DNA of 64,000 nt from Paraburkholderia caffeinilytica (GTDB lineage Bacteria; Pseudomonadota; Gammaproteobacteria; Burkholderiales; Burkholderiaceae), in the NCBI RefSeq assembly GCF_003368325.1, contig NZ_CP031466.1:3534001-3598000 (forward strand), written 5' to 3'. The notes under the pieces are model-generated. The model was not told the origin of the DNA. It ran no database searches and saw only the letters and a list, made by a program, of their open reading frames with translations. Position numbers and translations under genes: made by a program. How positions within the stretch are numbered: position 1 is the first letter of the stretch; every line of letters starts with the position of its first letter. Positions 26,770 to 36,448 of the stretch are shown here, one piece after another.

Positions 26770-28689
26770 ATGTTACTTATCGTTCTTGCCTATCTTGGCG
26801 GCGCTCTGACGATCCTCAGTCCCTGCATCCTGCCGGTGCTGCCATTTGTGTTCGCGCGCGCCGATCAGCCTTTTGTGCGTAGCGGGCTGCCCTTGCTTGC
26901 CGGCATGGCGCTGACGTTTGCCATCGTCGCGACTCTCGCCGCCGTGGGTGGCGGCTGGGTCACGCAGGCCAACCAGTATGGCCGCTGGCTCGCGATCGCC
27001 TTGCTCGCCGTCTTCGGACTGACGCTGCTGCTGCCGCGTTTCGCGGATCATCTGATGCGCCCGCTGGTGAGCGCCGGCAATCGCCTGTCGAATTTCGCGC
27101 AGGGCGACGGTCAACAGGTTCGCGCGGGATCGTCCTTTCTGCTGGGCATTGCCACCGGCTTGCTGTGGGCGCCGTGCGCCGGCCCGATTCTCGGCCTGGT
27201 GCTGACCGGTGCGGCATTGCGGGGCGCGAGCGTCGGCACCACGCTGTTGCTGGCGGCCTATGCGGCCGGCGCCGCGACTTCGCTTGCGGTGGCGCTGCTG
27301 ATCGGTGGCCGGGTGTTCACGGCGATGAAACGCTCGCTCGGCGCGGGCGAGTGGATTCGCCGCGGGATCGGTGCGGCGATGCTGGCCGGCGTGGTGGCGA
27401 TTGCGTTCGGGCTCGACACCGGCGTATTGGCGCGCGTATCGACCATCGCCACTGGCGGCATCGAACAGAAACTGGTCGACACGCTTTCGCCCGGTGCAAC
27501 GCCGGCCAATCCGGCAGCGGGTAACAGGACCAACGCATCGGCCACCGCGCCGGCCACCGCGCCGGCCACCGCATCGGCCACCGCATCGGCCAACCCAGCG
27601 GCCAATGCATCAGGCAATGATGCTGCGATAACGGCCAACCCAGCCGCCGATGCAAGCGGCGCCGGTACGATGATGCGTGCCTCGCAAGGCGCACCAGGCG
27701 GCGCGGCTGCATTGCCCGTCGAAGGCGTGCTGCCGACCTTGAACGGCGCCGTCCAGTGGCTGAATTCACCGTCGCTGACGGTTCAGGACCTGCGCGGCAA
27801 AGTCGTGCTGGTCGATTTCTGGACGTACTCGTGCATCAACTGCCTGCGTTCGCTGCCGTACGTGAAAGCGTGGGCGCAGAAATACAAGGACCAGGGGCTC
27901 GTCGTCATCGGCGTGCATGCGCCGGAATTCGCGTTCGAACGCAATATCGACAACGTGAAGAAGGCCGTCCACGACCTCGGCGTCGACTATCCCGTCGCGA
28001 TCGACAACAACTACGCGATCTGGCGCGCGCTGAACAATCAGTACTGGCCGGCCCATTATTTCGTCGACGGCAAAGGGCAGATTCGCTATCACCATTTCGG
28101 CGAAGGCGACTACGCGGAATCCGAGAAGGTGATCCAGGAATTGCTGACCGAGGCAGGGCATGCGAATGCGTCGAAGGTCGCAATCGGCATCGGCGGCACG
28201 GGCGCGCAAGGCGTGCAAGCAGCGGCCGACAACGCCGACATGCAGTCGCCGGAGACCTATATCGGATACGAGCGTGCCGAGAATTTCACGTCGCCTGGCG
28301 GCGCAGCGGAAGACAAGGTTCACACCTACACGGCGCCGTCACAGCCCGCCGTCAACGATTGGGGGCTGGCCGGCGCGTGGAATGTGGGCGCCGAACACGC
28401 GACGCTCGCGGCGGCATCCGGGCGCATCGTCTATCGCTTCCATGCGCGTGATCTGCATCTGGTGCTCGGTCCGGGCAAGGACGGCAAGCCGGTTCGCTTC
28501 CGCGTGAGCGTGGATGGCGCCGCACCGGGCGCGGCACATGGAACGGACGTCGCCGCCGACGGCAGCGGCACGGTTACCGAGCAGCGTCTCTATCAACTCG
28601 TGCGGCAAACCGGCGATGTTGCGGATCACACGTTCTCGATCGAGTTTCTGGATCCGGGCGTGCAAGCGTACGCATTCACGTTTGGCTGA
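26770..28689 (+). CDS. DipZ-type CcdA/thioredoxin membrane protein
   Basis: 639 aa from ATG 26770; the frame opens earlier at 26680, but MLLIVLAYLGGALTILSPCI is the family start. Residues 1-235 are a CcdA-like membrane domain moving electrons through Cys19 (LSPCILPVLPF) and ~Cys136 (WAPCAGPI). A low-complexity Ala/Thr/Asn linker follows (~255-300). Then comes a TlpA-like thioredoxin domain with C355xxC358 (YSCINC) and a C-terminal carbohydrate-binding-like DipZ domain. It transfers reductant from cytoplasm to periplasm. Divergent from the two-component system. Confidence 0.9.
   Translation: MLLIVLAYLGGALTILSPCILPVLPFVFARADQPFVRSGLPLLAGMALTFAIVATLAAVGGGWVTQANQYGRWLAIALLAVFGLTLLLPRFADHLMRPLVSAGNRLSNFAQGDGQQVRAGSSFLLGIATGLLWAPCAGPILGLVLTGAALRGASVGTTLLLAAYAAGAATSLAVALLIGGRVFTAMKRSLGAGEWIRRGIGAAMLAGVVAIAFGLDTGVLARVSTIATGGIEQKLVDTLSPGATPANPAAGNRTNASATAPATAPATASATASANPAANASGNDAAITANPAADASGAGTMMRASQGAPGGAAALPVEGVLPTLNGAVQWLNSPSLTVQDLRGKVVLVDFWTYSCINCLRSLPYVKAWAQKYKDQGLVVIGVHAPEFAFERNIDNVKKAVHDLGVDYPVAIDNNYAIWRALNNQYWPAHYFVDGKGQIRYHHFGEGDYAESEKVIQELLTEAGHANASKVAIGIGGTGAQGVQAAADNADMQSPETYIGYERAENFTSPGGAAEDKVHTYTAPSQPAVNDWGLAGAWNVGAEHATLAAASGRIVYRFHARDLHLVLGPGKDGKPVRFRVSVDGAAPGAAHGTDVAADGSGTVTEQRLYQLVRQTGDVADHTFSIEFLDPGVQAYAFTFG
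27535..27594 (+). repeat. Five imperfect 12-bp repeats in the DipZ linker
   Basis: Units of the form GCrycCGGCCAmC are repeated five times in frame and encode Ala-Ser/Pro-Ala-Thr blocks of the linker between the membrane and thioredoxin domains. Being 12 bp, unit changes keep the frame, so linker length can vary between strains. Confidence 0.85.
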
Positions 28690-28740
28690 GTTTGGTTGCT
28701 GGTCGCGGGCGGTGTTGAAACTGCCGCGGTCACGATCGAG

Positions 28741-28765
28741 GGATGGCCGGGCAAGCCGGCCATCC
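28741..28765. terminator. Bidirectional stem-loop terminator
   Basis: GGATGGCCGG (28741-28750) and CCGGCCATCC (28756-28765) form a perfect 10-bp stem with loop GCAAG, followed by TTCTAAT on the plus strand. It lies between the convergent dipZ and AraC/GyrI genes. Confidence 0.75.
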
Positions 28766-28771
28766 TTCTAA

Positions 28772-29617
28772 TCAAGCCTTCAACGGCAACCAGATTTCGA
28801 GTCCGCCCATGCCGCTGACGGGATCGAACTTCTCGTCATAGCGCTCGAAGTTCGGGGCATCGGCGGGAATATGTCCCGATGCCGGCAGCCACTGATTCCA
28901 GATCGTGTTCCAGGTGCGCCGCACGGTCGAGATGTGCTCGCGGTGGCTGAATACCGCGTAGCGTTGCGGGGCAATGCGCAAGCGGCCCAGTTCGGCAGGC
29001 AATGACGAGAAGTCGCTGACTTCGACGCCGCACAGATAGTCGATATTGCCGGCGTCGTCGGCGTTGTAGCAGACGCCATACGCGACGTTGCCGACCTGGC
29101 CTGGCACTCTGCCGAAGTAGTCGCCAAAGCGCTGCCACTGCGAGGGAATCGCGGCGCAGGTTTCGCCTGTATAGCGCTCGCTCAGGCCCGCGACGAGAAA
29201 CGGTTTGCCGTCTTCGAAACGCGGCGGTTCCAGATGCGTGAGAAGGGTTTCGTCCATTTTGATCGGCTCCACGATGGCAATGTTGTCGAGGTGACCACGC
29301 GCGCGAAGCGCTTCGGGCGTGAGTCCGAATTGCTCGCGAAACGCACGCGTGAATGCTTCGTGAGAGCCGTAGCCGGCGTCGATGGCGACCGTCAGGATAT
29401 CGGGTGCACCGTCGGCGAGACGCCGTGCCGCTTCGCTCAGGCGGCGCGCGCGAACATAGCGCATCACCGAAAGCCCCGTAGCCGCGTCGAAAGCACGGGT
29501 CAGGTGAAAACGCGACACGCATCCACAGTGGGCGATGTCGTCGAGCGTCAACTCACGGGCAAAGTGGCTTTCGATAAACCAGAGCGCTTTTCCAACGGGG
29601 TTCATTTCGGCTCTCAT
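28772..29617 (-). CDS. AraC family regulator with GyrI-like effector domain
   Basis: A 281-aa protein. The N-terminal AraC double helix-turn-helix has FARELTLDDIAHCGCVSRFH and then GYGSHEAFTRAFREQFGLTP. The C-terminal ~150 aa are a GyrI-like small-molecule binding domain ending PVSGMGGLEIWLPLKA. This layout resembles Rob/SoxS-like multidrug sensors. It lies beside a DHA2 efflux gene on the same strand (111 bp), so it may activate that pump or an unlinked target. Start is supported by MRAEMNPVGKALWFIESHFA matching the family. Confidence 0.88.
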   Translation of the reverse strand: MRAEMNPVGKALWFIESHFARELTLDDIAHCGCVSRFHLTRAFDAATGLSVMRYVRARRLSEAARRLADGAPDILTVAIDAGYGSHEAFTRAFREQFGLTPEALRARGHLDNIAIVEPIKMDETLLTHLEPPRFEDGKPFLVAGLSERYTGETCAAIPSQWQRFGDYFGRVPGQVGNVAYGVCYNADDAGNIDYLCGVEVSDFSSLPAELGRLRIAPQRYAVFSHREHISTVRRTWNTIWNQWLPASGHIPADAPNFERYDEKFDPVSGMGGLEIWLPLKA

Positions 29618-29728
29618 GTCAGCATGAAGCCAGCATAGCCAAGCGCGATGCGGCGCATTTGATCGCGTTTGCGGTTTTGCGGATGGCGCTCGATTGATCG
29701 CGATCGGCCTGGTTTCAAGTGGAGCAGG

Positions 29729-31255
29729 TCAGTAGTTTTCGGTCGCCGCCGCATTACCGGCGCCATGCGACGGCGCTGCTGCGGGTCCCTCGTGAGCGTG
29801 TGCATCCACATCCACATCCGCATCCGCATCCGCATGCGCGTTCGCGCCACCGGGTTGCCCCGGGCGCAGCAGCAAGCCGCCCAGTACCCCCGCCGCCGCT
29901 GCGAAAATTGCACCGAACAAAAACGCTACGTGGTAGCCGCTATTGAGCGCCGTCACCGCGTTCCCGGATGCTTGCATCGCGTCACTGCGCGCGGCAGCGA
30001 GACTCGCGAGCACGGCAAGACCGAGTGCGCCGCCCATCATGAACGACGTATTGACGATTCCGGAAGCGAGGCCCGAGTCGCTGGGGTCGACGTCGCTCAT
30101 GGCGGCCAGCAACACGGGATTGAACGCGATGCCCGCGCCGAAGCCGAGCAGGATCATGCCGGGCAGTACGTCAAGCACGAAGCTGCCATTGACCGGTGCG
30201 CGCGCAAACAGCGCGAGGCCACACGCCGCGGCCAGCAGCCCGACGGCAAGCGGCGCGCGCAGACCGAAGCGCATCACCACGCGAGCCGACAGGCCCAGCG
30301 AAAAGAACGCCATGATCAGATTGGCCGGCAGAAACGCGAGGCCGACCTGCAAGGGCTGATAGCCGAGCACGCGCTGCAGATACAGCGCGGAGATGAAGAA
30401 CCATGCGAACATCGCCGCCGCCCACAGTACGCCGACCACATTGGCGGTCGCGACATTGCGCAGGCGGAACAGACCGAGCGGCATCAACGGATGCTGCACG
30501 CGCGCCTCGATCACGAGAAACACCGCCAGCAGCGCGAGCGCGGCGAACAGCAGGCCGAGCGTCTGCGCCGAGGTCCAGCCGGCTTCATTGCCGTTCACGA
30601 TCGCGTACACAGCGAGCATCAGCGAAGCCGTGACGGTCGCCGCGCCGGCCACGTCGAGCCGTTCGCCATGAGCATGACCGCGTGCCGACGGCAGGAGCGC
30701 GAGGCACAGCGCGTAGACGGCGATGCCAATGGGCAGGTTGACGAGAAAGATCCAGTGCCAGCTCAGCAGGTTGGTCAGCAGACCGCCGAGCAGCACGCCG
30801 ATGCTGCCGCCACCCGCGCAGACGAAACCGTATATGCCCATCGCTTTCGCCCGTTCGCCGGTCTCGGTGAACAGATTCATGATCAGCGACAGCGAAACAG
30901 CGGAGACGACTGCGCCGCCCAGACCCTGTACGGCGCGTGCGCATACCAGCAGGAATTGCGAATTCGCCAGGCCGCATGCGAGCGACGCCAGCGTGAACAG
31001 TGTGATGCCGCCGAGGAACAGCTTGCGGTGGCCATAGAGATCGCCCAGCCGCCCGCCAAGCAGCAGACAGCCGCCGAAGGTAAGCATGTACGCATTGACC
31101 ACCCACACCAGCGAGGTCTCGGTAAAGCCGAGGTCCGCGGCGATCGACGGCAAGGCAACGTTCACGATCGTCGTATCGAGCACGATCATGAGCACGCCGA
31201 GGCACAGAACGATCAGCGCCAGCCAGCGTGTGTTGCCGTGGAGGGAATGGGTCAT
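29729..31255 (-). CDS. DHA2 family MFS drug:H+ antiporter (EmrB/QacA-like)
   Basis: A 508-aa protein, 14 hydrophobic helices. Motifs: LDTTIVNVALPSIAADLGFT (motif D1), GGRLGDLYGHRKLF (motif A) and GGSIGVLLGGLLTNLLSWHW (motif C, antiporter). It exports drugs or organic ions. AGGAGCCCCC precedes the ATG. The cytoplasmic tail is unusual: after the last helix it runs into alternating Ala/Asp/Val/His (HADADADVDVDAHAHE), encoded by a 6-bp DNA repeat. The adjacent AraC/GyrI gene may regulate it. Confidence 0.92.
   Translation of the reverse strand: MTHSLHGNTRWLALIVLCLGVLMIVLDTTIVNVALPSIAADLGFTETSLVWVVNAYMLTFGGCLLLGGRLGDLYGHRKLFLGGITLFTLASLACGLANSQFLLVCARAVQGLGGAVVSAVSLSLIMNLFTETGERAKAMGIYGFVCAGGGSIGVLLGGLLTNLLSWHWIFLVNLPIGIAVYALCLALLPSARGHAHGERLDVAGAATVTASLMLAVYAIVNGNEAGWTSAQTLGLLFAALALLAVFLVIEARVQHPLMPLGLFRLRNVATANVVGVLWAAAMFAWFFISALYLQRVLGYQPLQVGLAFLPANLIMAFFSLGLSARVVMRFGLRAPLAVGLLAAACGLALFARAPVNGSFVLDVLPGMILLGFGAGIAFNPVLLAAMSDVDPSDSGLASGIVNTSFMMGGALGLAVLASLAAARSDAMQASGNAVTALNSGYHVAFLFGAIFAAAAGVLGGLLLRPGQPGGANAHADADADVDVDAHAHEGPAAAPSHGAGNAAATENY
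29802..29837. repeat. Hexanucleotide repeat in the MFS C-terminal tail
   Basis: Six units of the form RCATsC (GCATCC, ACATCC twice, GCATCC twice, GCATGC) in frame. On the minus strand they encode the Asp/Ala/Val/His dipeptide run of the transporter tail. Copy number could vary without breaking the frame. Confidence 0.85.
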
Positions 31256-31458
31256 GCGGGGGCTCCTTTGCCCTGGTCGATCGGACGCGAGCAGATGCCA
31301 ACAGACGCAAGCTGATACAAGCGGGTGAAAGCGGATGCCGGACCTGCCGCCACTTGGCGCGAAGCCGGAAGTCCGGTTGGCAAGCCGTTGACGGCAAGGG
31401 GAAATTTTAGTCTAGCACCCGCGACTTTTAAGCCACAACTACGAATTCCTGGGCGGCG

Positions 31459-31695
31459 TTAGCCGTACTTGTTGACCAGATACTCGATGATCGCACCGGA
31501 TTCGGCGAGCGTCTCGCCCTCGTCGGTAATGACGGGCGACTTGCCGAGCGGCTGGACCGCGCGCAACTCCGGCGGCGCCAGCATCGTTTTCGGATCGCGC
31601 GCGTAGCGCTTGATCTCGTACGGCACGCCGAGTTCTTCGAGCAGCCACAACACGCGTTGCGAGCGGGAGTTGTTCAGATGATGGACGATCAGCAT
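31459..31695 (-). pseudogene. Truncated glutathione S-transferase (N-terminal domain only)
   Basis: The 78-aa frame is a good GST thioredoxin-like domain (HHLNNSRSQRVLWLLEELGV, LGKSPVITDEGETLAESGAI, IEYLVNKYG) that stops where intact GSTs continue into the ~120-aa helical domain. The stop is TAA directly after KYG. Skipping one T restores an Asn, but only about ten more codons follow before another stop and no helical domain is present. It looks like a gene remnant beside the MFS gene. Confidence 0.8.
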
Positions 31696-31783
31696 GGGTC
31701 GATAGACGTTGGCCTGTGGAGTGTCACATCATAGGGGCGTTGTGCCGAGGCGGGGCTCCAGGAAAGAGAGGCTACATGAGCGG

Positions 31784-33427
31784 CTACCCGAGCGTACGCA
31801 ATTCAAAGCGTTTGATCTTGCCGGTTTCGGTGCGCGGCAGCGCCCCGATGAACGCGATAACGCGCGGGTATTTATACGGCGCCACGCTGTTTTTCACGAA
31901 GTCCTGCAATTGCGCGACCATGTTGTCGTCCGGCGCATAACCTGGGTTCAGCACCACGAAAGCCTTGACGATTTGCCCGCGTGTCTCGTCGGGCACGCCG
32001 ATCACGCCGCATTCGGCCACCGCCTCGTGTTGCATCAGTACGCTTTCCACTTCCGGCCCGGAGATGTTGTAGCCGGCGGAGACGATCATGTCGTCGGCAC
32101 GCGCCTGATAGAACACGTAGCCGTCTTCGTCGAGATAGACCGAGTCGCCGGGCAGGTTCCAGCCGTCGCGGACAAACTTCGCTTGCCGCTCGTCAGCGAG
32201 ATAGCGGCAGCCGGTCGGACCGCGTACCGCGAGTTTGCCGATCGTGCCAGCCGGGACCGGCTGCATGGTGTCGTCTACCGCTTGCACGACGTAGCCCGGC
32301 ACCGCGCGGCCGATGGCGTGCGGGCGAATCGTGTCGCCTTGCGCCGAGACGAAAATATGGATCAGCTCCGTGCCGCCGATCCCGTCGATCATCTCGATGC
32401 CGCTTGCGTCGTGCCATAGGCGGCGCGTCGAATCCGGCAACGCTTCTCCCGCCGAGACGGTTTTCTTCAAGCTCGAGATGTCGTGATGCGCGACGAGCGG
32501 CGCCATCTGCCGATAGAACGTCGGCGCGGTGAACATGATCGTTGCATGAAAGCGCTCGACGGTCTGCAGCAAGGTCTCGGGCGTGAGCCGCTCGATCAGC
32601 ACCGTCGACGCGCCGACGCGCAGCGGAAAGCACAGCAAACCGCCAAGACCGAATGTGAAGGCGAGCGGCGGGGTGCCGCAAAACACATCGCTCGATGAGG
32701 GTTTCAGAACATGACGCGGAAACAGATCGCACATCGCCAGCACATCGCGATGAAAGTGCATGCAACCCTTCGGCGCGCCCGTCGTGCCGCTGGTGAAGGC
32801 GATCAGGCAGACGTCGTCGGCGGCGGTGTCGCAGGCGGCGAAGTGGTCCGGTTTGTCGATCGCGAGGGTGTCGAGCGAATCGGCGGAATCGTCATGAAAC
32901 AGGCGCGTTTGTTTCAGGCACGCGCAGTAGAACTCGTCCTGAGGATTGTTGCAGCGCGCGAGTTCGTCGGTCAGGCGCGCATCGCATAACGCGGCGCTGA
33001 CTTGCGCCTTCTCGATGATCTGCTTGAGTTCTTTCGCCCGCAGCAGCGGCATGGTGGGCACCACCACGAGGCCGGCCTTCAGCGCGGCCAGCGCCGTCAC
33101 CGCCATATGCAAAGTGTTCGGTCCGCGCAGCAGCACGCGGTTGCCCGGCTGCAAACCCATTTCGCCGACCAGCACGTGCGCGCTGCGATTCACCAGGGCA
33201 AGCAACTCGCCATAAGTGGTTGCCTGCGGTTTCCCATCGACGTCCGACCAGATCGCCGGACGATCGCGATGTCCCGCTTCGATCGTTCTGTCGAGCAGTT
33301 CCGTTGCGCAGTTGAAGCGCGCCGGGTAAGCAACGTCCGGGTTGTCGAGCAGAAAGACAGGCCATTGATCCTGCGGCGGAAGATTGTCGCGCGCGAAGGT
33401 ATCGACGTGTGCTGACGGTTCCATCAT
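31784..33427 (-). CDS. Aryl-CoA ligase, 2-aminobenzoate-CoA ligase type
   Basis: A 547-aa AMP-forming acyl-CoA synthetase. ATP loop AFTSGTTGAPKGCMHFHRD, adenylate motif GGTELIHIF, hinge DDMIVSAGYNISGPEVES and C-terminal lysine PRTETGKIKRFELR. It resembles benzoate/2-aminobenzoate-CoA ligases. It is the last gene of an eight-gene operon that includes a 2-aminobenzoyl-CoA/salicylyl-CoA monooxygenase fusion. It should activate 2-aminobenzoate (or salicylate) to its CoA ester in the cytoplasm. Substrate choice rests on context. Confidence 0.88.
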   Translation of the reverse strand: MMEPSAHVDTFARDNLPPQDQWPVFLLDNPDVAYPARFNCATELLDRTIEAGHRDRPAIWSDVDGKPQATTYGELLALVNRSAHVLVGEMGLQPGNRVLLRGPNTLHMAVTALAALKAGLVVVPTMPLLRAKELKQIIEKAQVSAALCDARLTDELARCNNPQDEFYCACLKQTRLFHDDSADSLDTLAIDKPDHFAACDTAADDVCLIAFTSGTTGAPKGCMHFHRDVLAMCDLFPRHVLKPSSSDVFCGTPPLAFTFGLGGLLCFPLRVGASTVLIERLTPETLLQTVERFHATIMFTAPTFYRQMAPLVAHHDISSLKKTVSAGEALPDSTRRLWHDASGIEMIDGIGGTELIHIFVSAQGDTIRPHAIGRAVPGYVVQAVDDTMQPVPAGTIGKLAVRGPTGCRYLADERQAKFVRDGWNLPGDSVYLDEDGYVFYQARADDMIVSAGYNISGPEVESVLMQHEAVAECGVIGVPDETRGQIVKAFVVLNPGYAPDDNMVAQLQDFVKNSVAPYKYPRVIAFIGALPRTETGKIKRFELRTLG

Positions 33428-33500
33428 GGTCTCCCGGACGTTGTGCCGGCTGAATGCGCTTCGGTTGGCTGGGTGGCTAGATATTGCGTATTGCGTGTGC

Positions 33501-33896
33501 TTACTGGGGGATGACTGCCGTGGCTTCGATCTCGACCTTGGCTTCGTCTTCGATCAATGCGACGACCTGTACCGCGCTCATCGCGATGTCGTAGTCGCCG
33601 ATCAGTTCGCGAAACGCACGGCCGATGTCTTTCAGCGAGGCGAGGTATTCGCGCTTGTCCGTGACGTACCACGTCAGCCGGACCAGGTGCTCGGGCCTGC
33701 CGCCCGCTTCGTGCAGGACGGCGATGACGTTCCTGAGCGCCTGGATCGCCTGTTGTGCGAAGTCGGTGGTCTGAAAACGCGCCTGCTCGTCCCAGCCGAT
33801 CTGGCCGGCGATGAACACTTGCGTGCCGGATGCCGCGACGCCGTTCGCGTAGCCGCGCGGTTTGATCCAGCCGGCGGGAAGGAGAGCTTTTTTCAT
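33501..33896 (-). CDS. RidA (YjgF/YER057c/UK114) family protein
   Basis: A 131-aa protein with QVFIAGQIGWDEQARFQTTD, ALRNVIAVLHEAGGRPEHLV and the C-terminal VQVVALIEDEAKVEIEATAV including the conserved glutamate. RidA proteins hydrolyse enamine/imine intermediates. In a 2-aminobenzoate operon this could deaminate the ring-reduced amino intermediate, which would favour the anthranilate over the salicylate assignment. Its ATG overlaps the thioesterase TGA by 4 nt. Confidence 0.9.
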   Translation of the reverse strand: MKKALLPAGWIKPRGYANGVAASGTQVFIAGQIGWDEQARFQTTDFAQQAIQALRNVIAVLHEAGGRPEHLVRLTWYVTDKREYLASLKDIGRAFRELIGDYDIAMSAVQVVALIEDEAKVEIEATAVIPQ

Positions 33897-34336
33897 GAGC
33901 GGTTCGCCTCGATGGATTCAGGCTGTGGAACAAACGCCGCGAGCGCGCTCGCGATGTCTGCGGGAATGTCGATGGATGTGCCGTTTTCGAGCGATGTCGT
34001 CACGAGCACCTGTTTCGCACGGAAACGGGTTTCGTCGCCGTGCTGGCCGACGATCTCGATACCGATCGAGCGGCGTCCGACCTTCGTGACATTGAGTGCC
34101 AACGTGATCGTCTCGCCCATCTGGCTCGGCCGCGAAAACTCGCAATCGAGTTTGACGATCGGCAAGCCGACGCGGCGTTGCGCGATCATCTGTGCGTAAT
34201 CGATCTGCAGACCTTCGTTGAACCAGTCTTCGACCAAGGCGTTGGTCATCACCAGATATTGCGGAAAGAACACGATGCCGGCCGGATCGCAGTGCTGGAA
34301 GCGGATGCGGACCGGTCTTTCGAAGGTGGGGTTCAT
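33893..34336 (-). CDS. Acyl-CoA thioesterase, 4-hydroxybenzoyl-CoA thioesterase family
   Basis: A 147-aa hotdog-fold protein with the catalytic stretch [20 protein letters not shown] (the conserved Asp), and [20 protein letters not shown]. It probably hydrolyses aryl- or acyl-CoA intermediates to rescue CoA. It overlaps both neighbours by 4 nt (ATGA): the acyl-CoA dehydrogenase upstream and ridA downstream, so translation is coupled. Confidence 0.9.
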   Translation of the reverse strand: MNPTFERPVRIRFQHCDPAGIVFFPQYLVMTNALVEDWFNEGLQIDYAQMIAQRRVGLPIVKLDCEFSRPSQMGETITLALNVTKVGRRSIGIEIVGQHGDETRFRAKQVLVTTSLENGTSIDIPADIASALAAFVPQPESIEANRS

Positions 34337-35538
34337 TTCGCTGCGTCCTTGACGACTTCCGCGGCGTGGGCCTTCAGGAGATCGCGGCCGACAATCAATT
34401 GCTGCACTTCGGTCGCGCCTTCATAGATCCGCAACGCACGAATCTCGCGATACAGCATCTCGACGGCCGTGCCGCTTTGCACGCCCATGCCGCCATACAG
34501 TTGCACGGCGGCGTCGATCACCTGTTGCGCGCCTTCGCTTGCGTGCCACTTGGCCATCGCCGCTTCACGCGTCACGCTTTCGCCCTGATCGCGCAGCCAG
34601 GCCGCGCGATAGACCAGCAATGCGCCGCTGTCGATCGTCAACGCCATCTGCGCCAGTTTGGCTTGCGTGAGCTGAAAATCGCCGAGCGTCTGGCCGAACA
34701 TCTTGCGCGACGATGCACGCGAGAGACCTTCAGCCATCGCATGACGTGCAAAGCCCAGCGACGCGGCCGCCACCGACGTACGGAAAATATCCAGCGTACG
34801 CATGGCGAGTTTGAAACCTTCACCGGGTGCGCCGAGCATCTGGCGGCGTGGCACGCGTGCGCCGGCAAAGTGCAAACGCGCTAGCGGATGCGGCGCGATC
34901 ACGTCGATGCGTTCGGCGATTTCCAGGCCCGGCGTGTCGGCATCGACGATGAACGCGGTGATGCCGCGTGCACCCGGCGCTTCGCCGGTTCTCGCGAACA
35001 CCACATAGAAATCGGCGATGCCGCCGTTCGAGATCCACGTCTTGTCGCCGTCGAGTACGTAGGCGTCGCCTTCTTCGCGTGCTGAGAGGGACATCGCGGC
35101 GACGTCCGATCCTGCTTCCGGCTCCGACAAGGCGAAGGCGGCGATCGCTGTACCGTTTGCGACCCGTGGCAAGTAGCGTGTTTTTTGCTCATGCGTGCCG
35201 CCGAGCGAGATCGCGCCTGAGCCGAGTCCTTGCATCGCTAATGCGAAATCCGCGAGCCCGGAATGTTTGGCGAGCGTCTCGCGCAGCAGGCACACAGCGC
35301 GTGTGTCGATCGTATCGCCGTTTCCGCCATAGGCAACGCCGCCGACACCGTATTTCAGCCAGCCTGCCGACCCGAGCTCGCGGACCAGGCGGCGGCAGGT
35401 CGCGTCGACGTCATCGTGTTCCCCATGCGAGAGATTCGCCTGGCACCAGGCTTCGATACCCGTGGCCAGTTCGCGATGGCGCGGCTCGAAAAACGGCCAG
35501 GCCAGTGCGCTGTGCAGATCCATATTGCTGTTGGCGTT
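34333..35538 (-). CDS. Acyl-CoA dehydrogenase
   Basis: About 401 aa. I chose the TTG at 35538 because GAGGGAG lies six bases upstream; ATG 35523 ([20 protein letters not shown]) is the alternative, and the frame to 35595 would overlap the hydratase gene more. The fold is intact: [40 protein letters not shown], and the C-terminal [40 protein letters not shown]. It introduces an alpha,beta double bond in the dearomatised CoA chain. Overlaps the thioesterase by 4 nt. Confidence 0.9.
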   Translation of the reverse strand, partial: NANSNMDLHSALAWPFFEPRHRELATGIEAWCQANLSHGEHDDVDATCRRLVRELGSAGWLKYGVGGVAYGGNGDTIDTRAVCLLRETLAKHSGLADFALAMQGLGSGAISLGGTHEQKTRYLPRVANGTAIAAFALSEPEAGSDVAAMSLSAREEGDAYVLDGDKTWISNGGIADFYVVFARTGEAPGARGITAFIVDADTPGLEIAERIDVIAPHPLARLHFAGARVPRRQMLGAPGEGFKLAMRTLDIFRTSVAAASLGFARHAMAEGLSRASSRKMFGQTLGDFQLTQAKLAQMALTIDSGALLVYRAAWLRDQGESVTREAAMAKWHASEGAQQVIDAAVQLYGGMGVQSGTAVEMLYREIRALRIYEGATEVQQLIVGRDLLKAHAAEVVKDAAK

Positions 35539-35542
35539 CAAT

Positions 35543-36394
35543 TCAATCTCCCTCGAATACGGGGCGAGACTTAGCGGCAAACGCGCTATACGCACGTTCG
35601 AAATCGCGCGTGCTCATGCAAATTGCCTGGGCTTGCGCTTCGGATTCGATCGCTTCGTCGATGCTCATGCTCCATTCCTGGTGCAGCATGGTCTTCGTGA
35701 TGCCGTGCGCGAAGGTCGGGCCGGCGACGAGATCGGCGGCGAGCTTCTGTGCGTCCGCGAGGAGCGCTGCCGGTTCGCTCAGCCAGTTGTAGAAACCCCA
35801 TGCGTGGCCTTCCTCGCCACTCGCCGAGCGGCCGGTGAAGAGCAATTCGGCGGCGCGTCCCTGACCGATGATGCGCGGCAGGATCGCGCAAGCGCCCATG
35901 TCGCAACCGGCGAGGCCGACGCGAGAGAACAGAAACGCGAGCTTGCTGCGCGCGGTGCCGAGCCGCATATCGGACGACATCGCCAGGATTGCGCCGGCCC
36001 CGGCGCAGACCCCGTCGACCGCGGCAATGATGGGTTGCGGGCAATGGCGCATCGCTTTGACCAGATCGCCTGTCATGCGCGTGAACAGCAGCAGTTCCGG
36101 CATCGGCAGATCGATGAGCGGCGCGATGATGTCGTGCACGTCGCCGCCGGAGCAGAAGTTCTCGCCCGCGCCGTGAATCACGATCGCCTTCACATCGGTC
36201 GCGTAGGCGAGTTGCCGGAAAAGATCGCGCAACTCCGCATACGATTCGAACGTCAGCGGGTTCTTGCGCTCGGGGCGGTTCAGCGTGATCGTCGCGACCT
36301 TGTCGGCGACCGACCAGCCGAAGTGCCGCGCCTCGTAACCGGCGAGCGTCAGGCGATTGCCGGCCAGCAGTGCGTCGGCGTTGGATCGAGTCAT
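35543..36394 (-). CDS. Enoyl-CoA hydratase/isomerase (crotonase family)
   Basis: A 283-aa protein with the oxyanion-hole segment [13 protein letters not shown] and the second loop [20 protein letters not shown], typical of crotonases. The C-terminus has [17 protein letters not shown]. It hydrates or rearranges the CoA intermediates made by the monooxygenase/reductase and acyl-CoA dehydrogenase. Its TGA sits just upstream of the acyl-CoA dehydrogenase start. Confidence 0.9.
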   Translation of the reverse strand: MTRSNADALLAGNRLTLAGYEARHFGWSVADKVATITLNRPERKNPLTFESYAELRDLFRQLAYATDVKAIVIHGAGENFCSGGDVHDIIAPLIDLPMPELLLFTRMTGDLVKAMRHCPQPIIAAVDGVCAGAGAILAMSSDMRLGTARSKLAFLFSRVGLAGCDMGACAILPRIIGQGRAAELLFTGRSASGEEGHAWGFYNWLSEPAALLADAQKLAADLVAGPTFAHGITKTMLHQEWSMSIDEAIESEAQAQAICMSTRDFERAYSAFAAKSRPVFEGD

Positions 36395-36448
36395 GAATGT
36401 CTCCCTATTCGGGTCCCATGCGGGATGGTTGCCCGGTGTGAGTGCGGA

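Noticed and set aside
29669..31315. 548-aa plus-strand frame
   Set aside because: Antisense shadow of the DHA2 transporter; Gln/Arg/His-rich with no motif.
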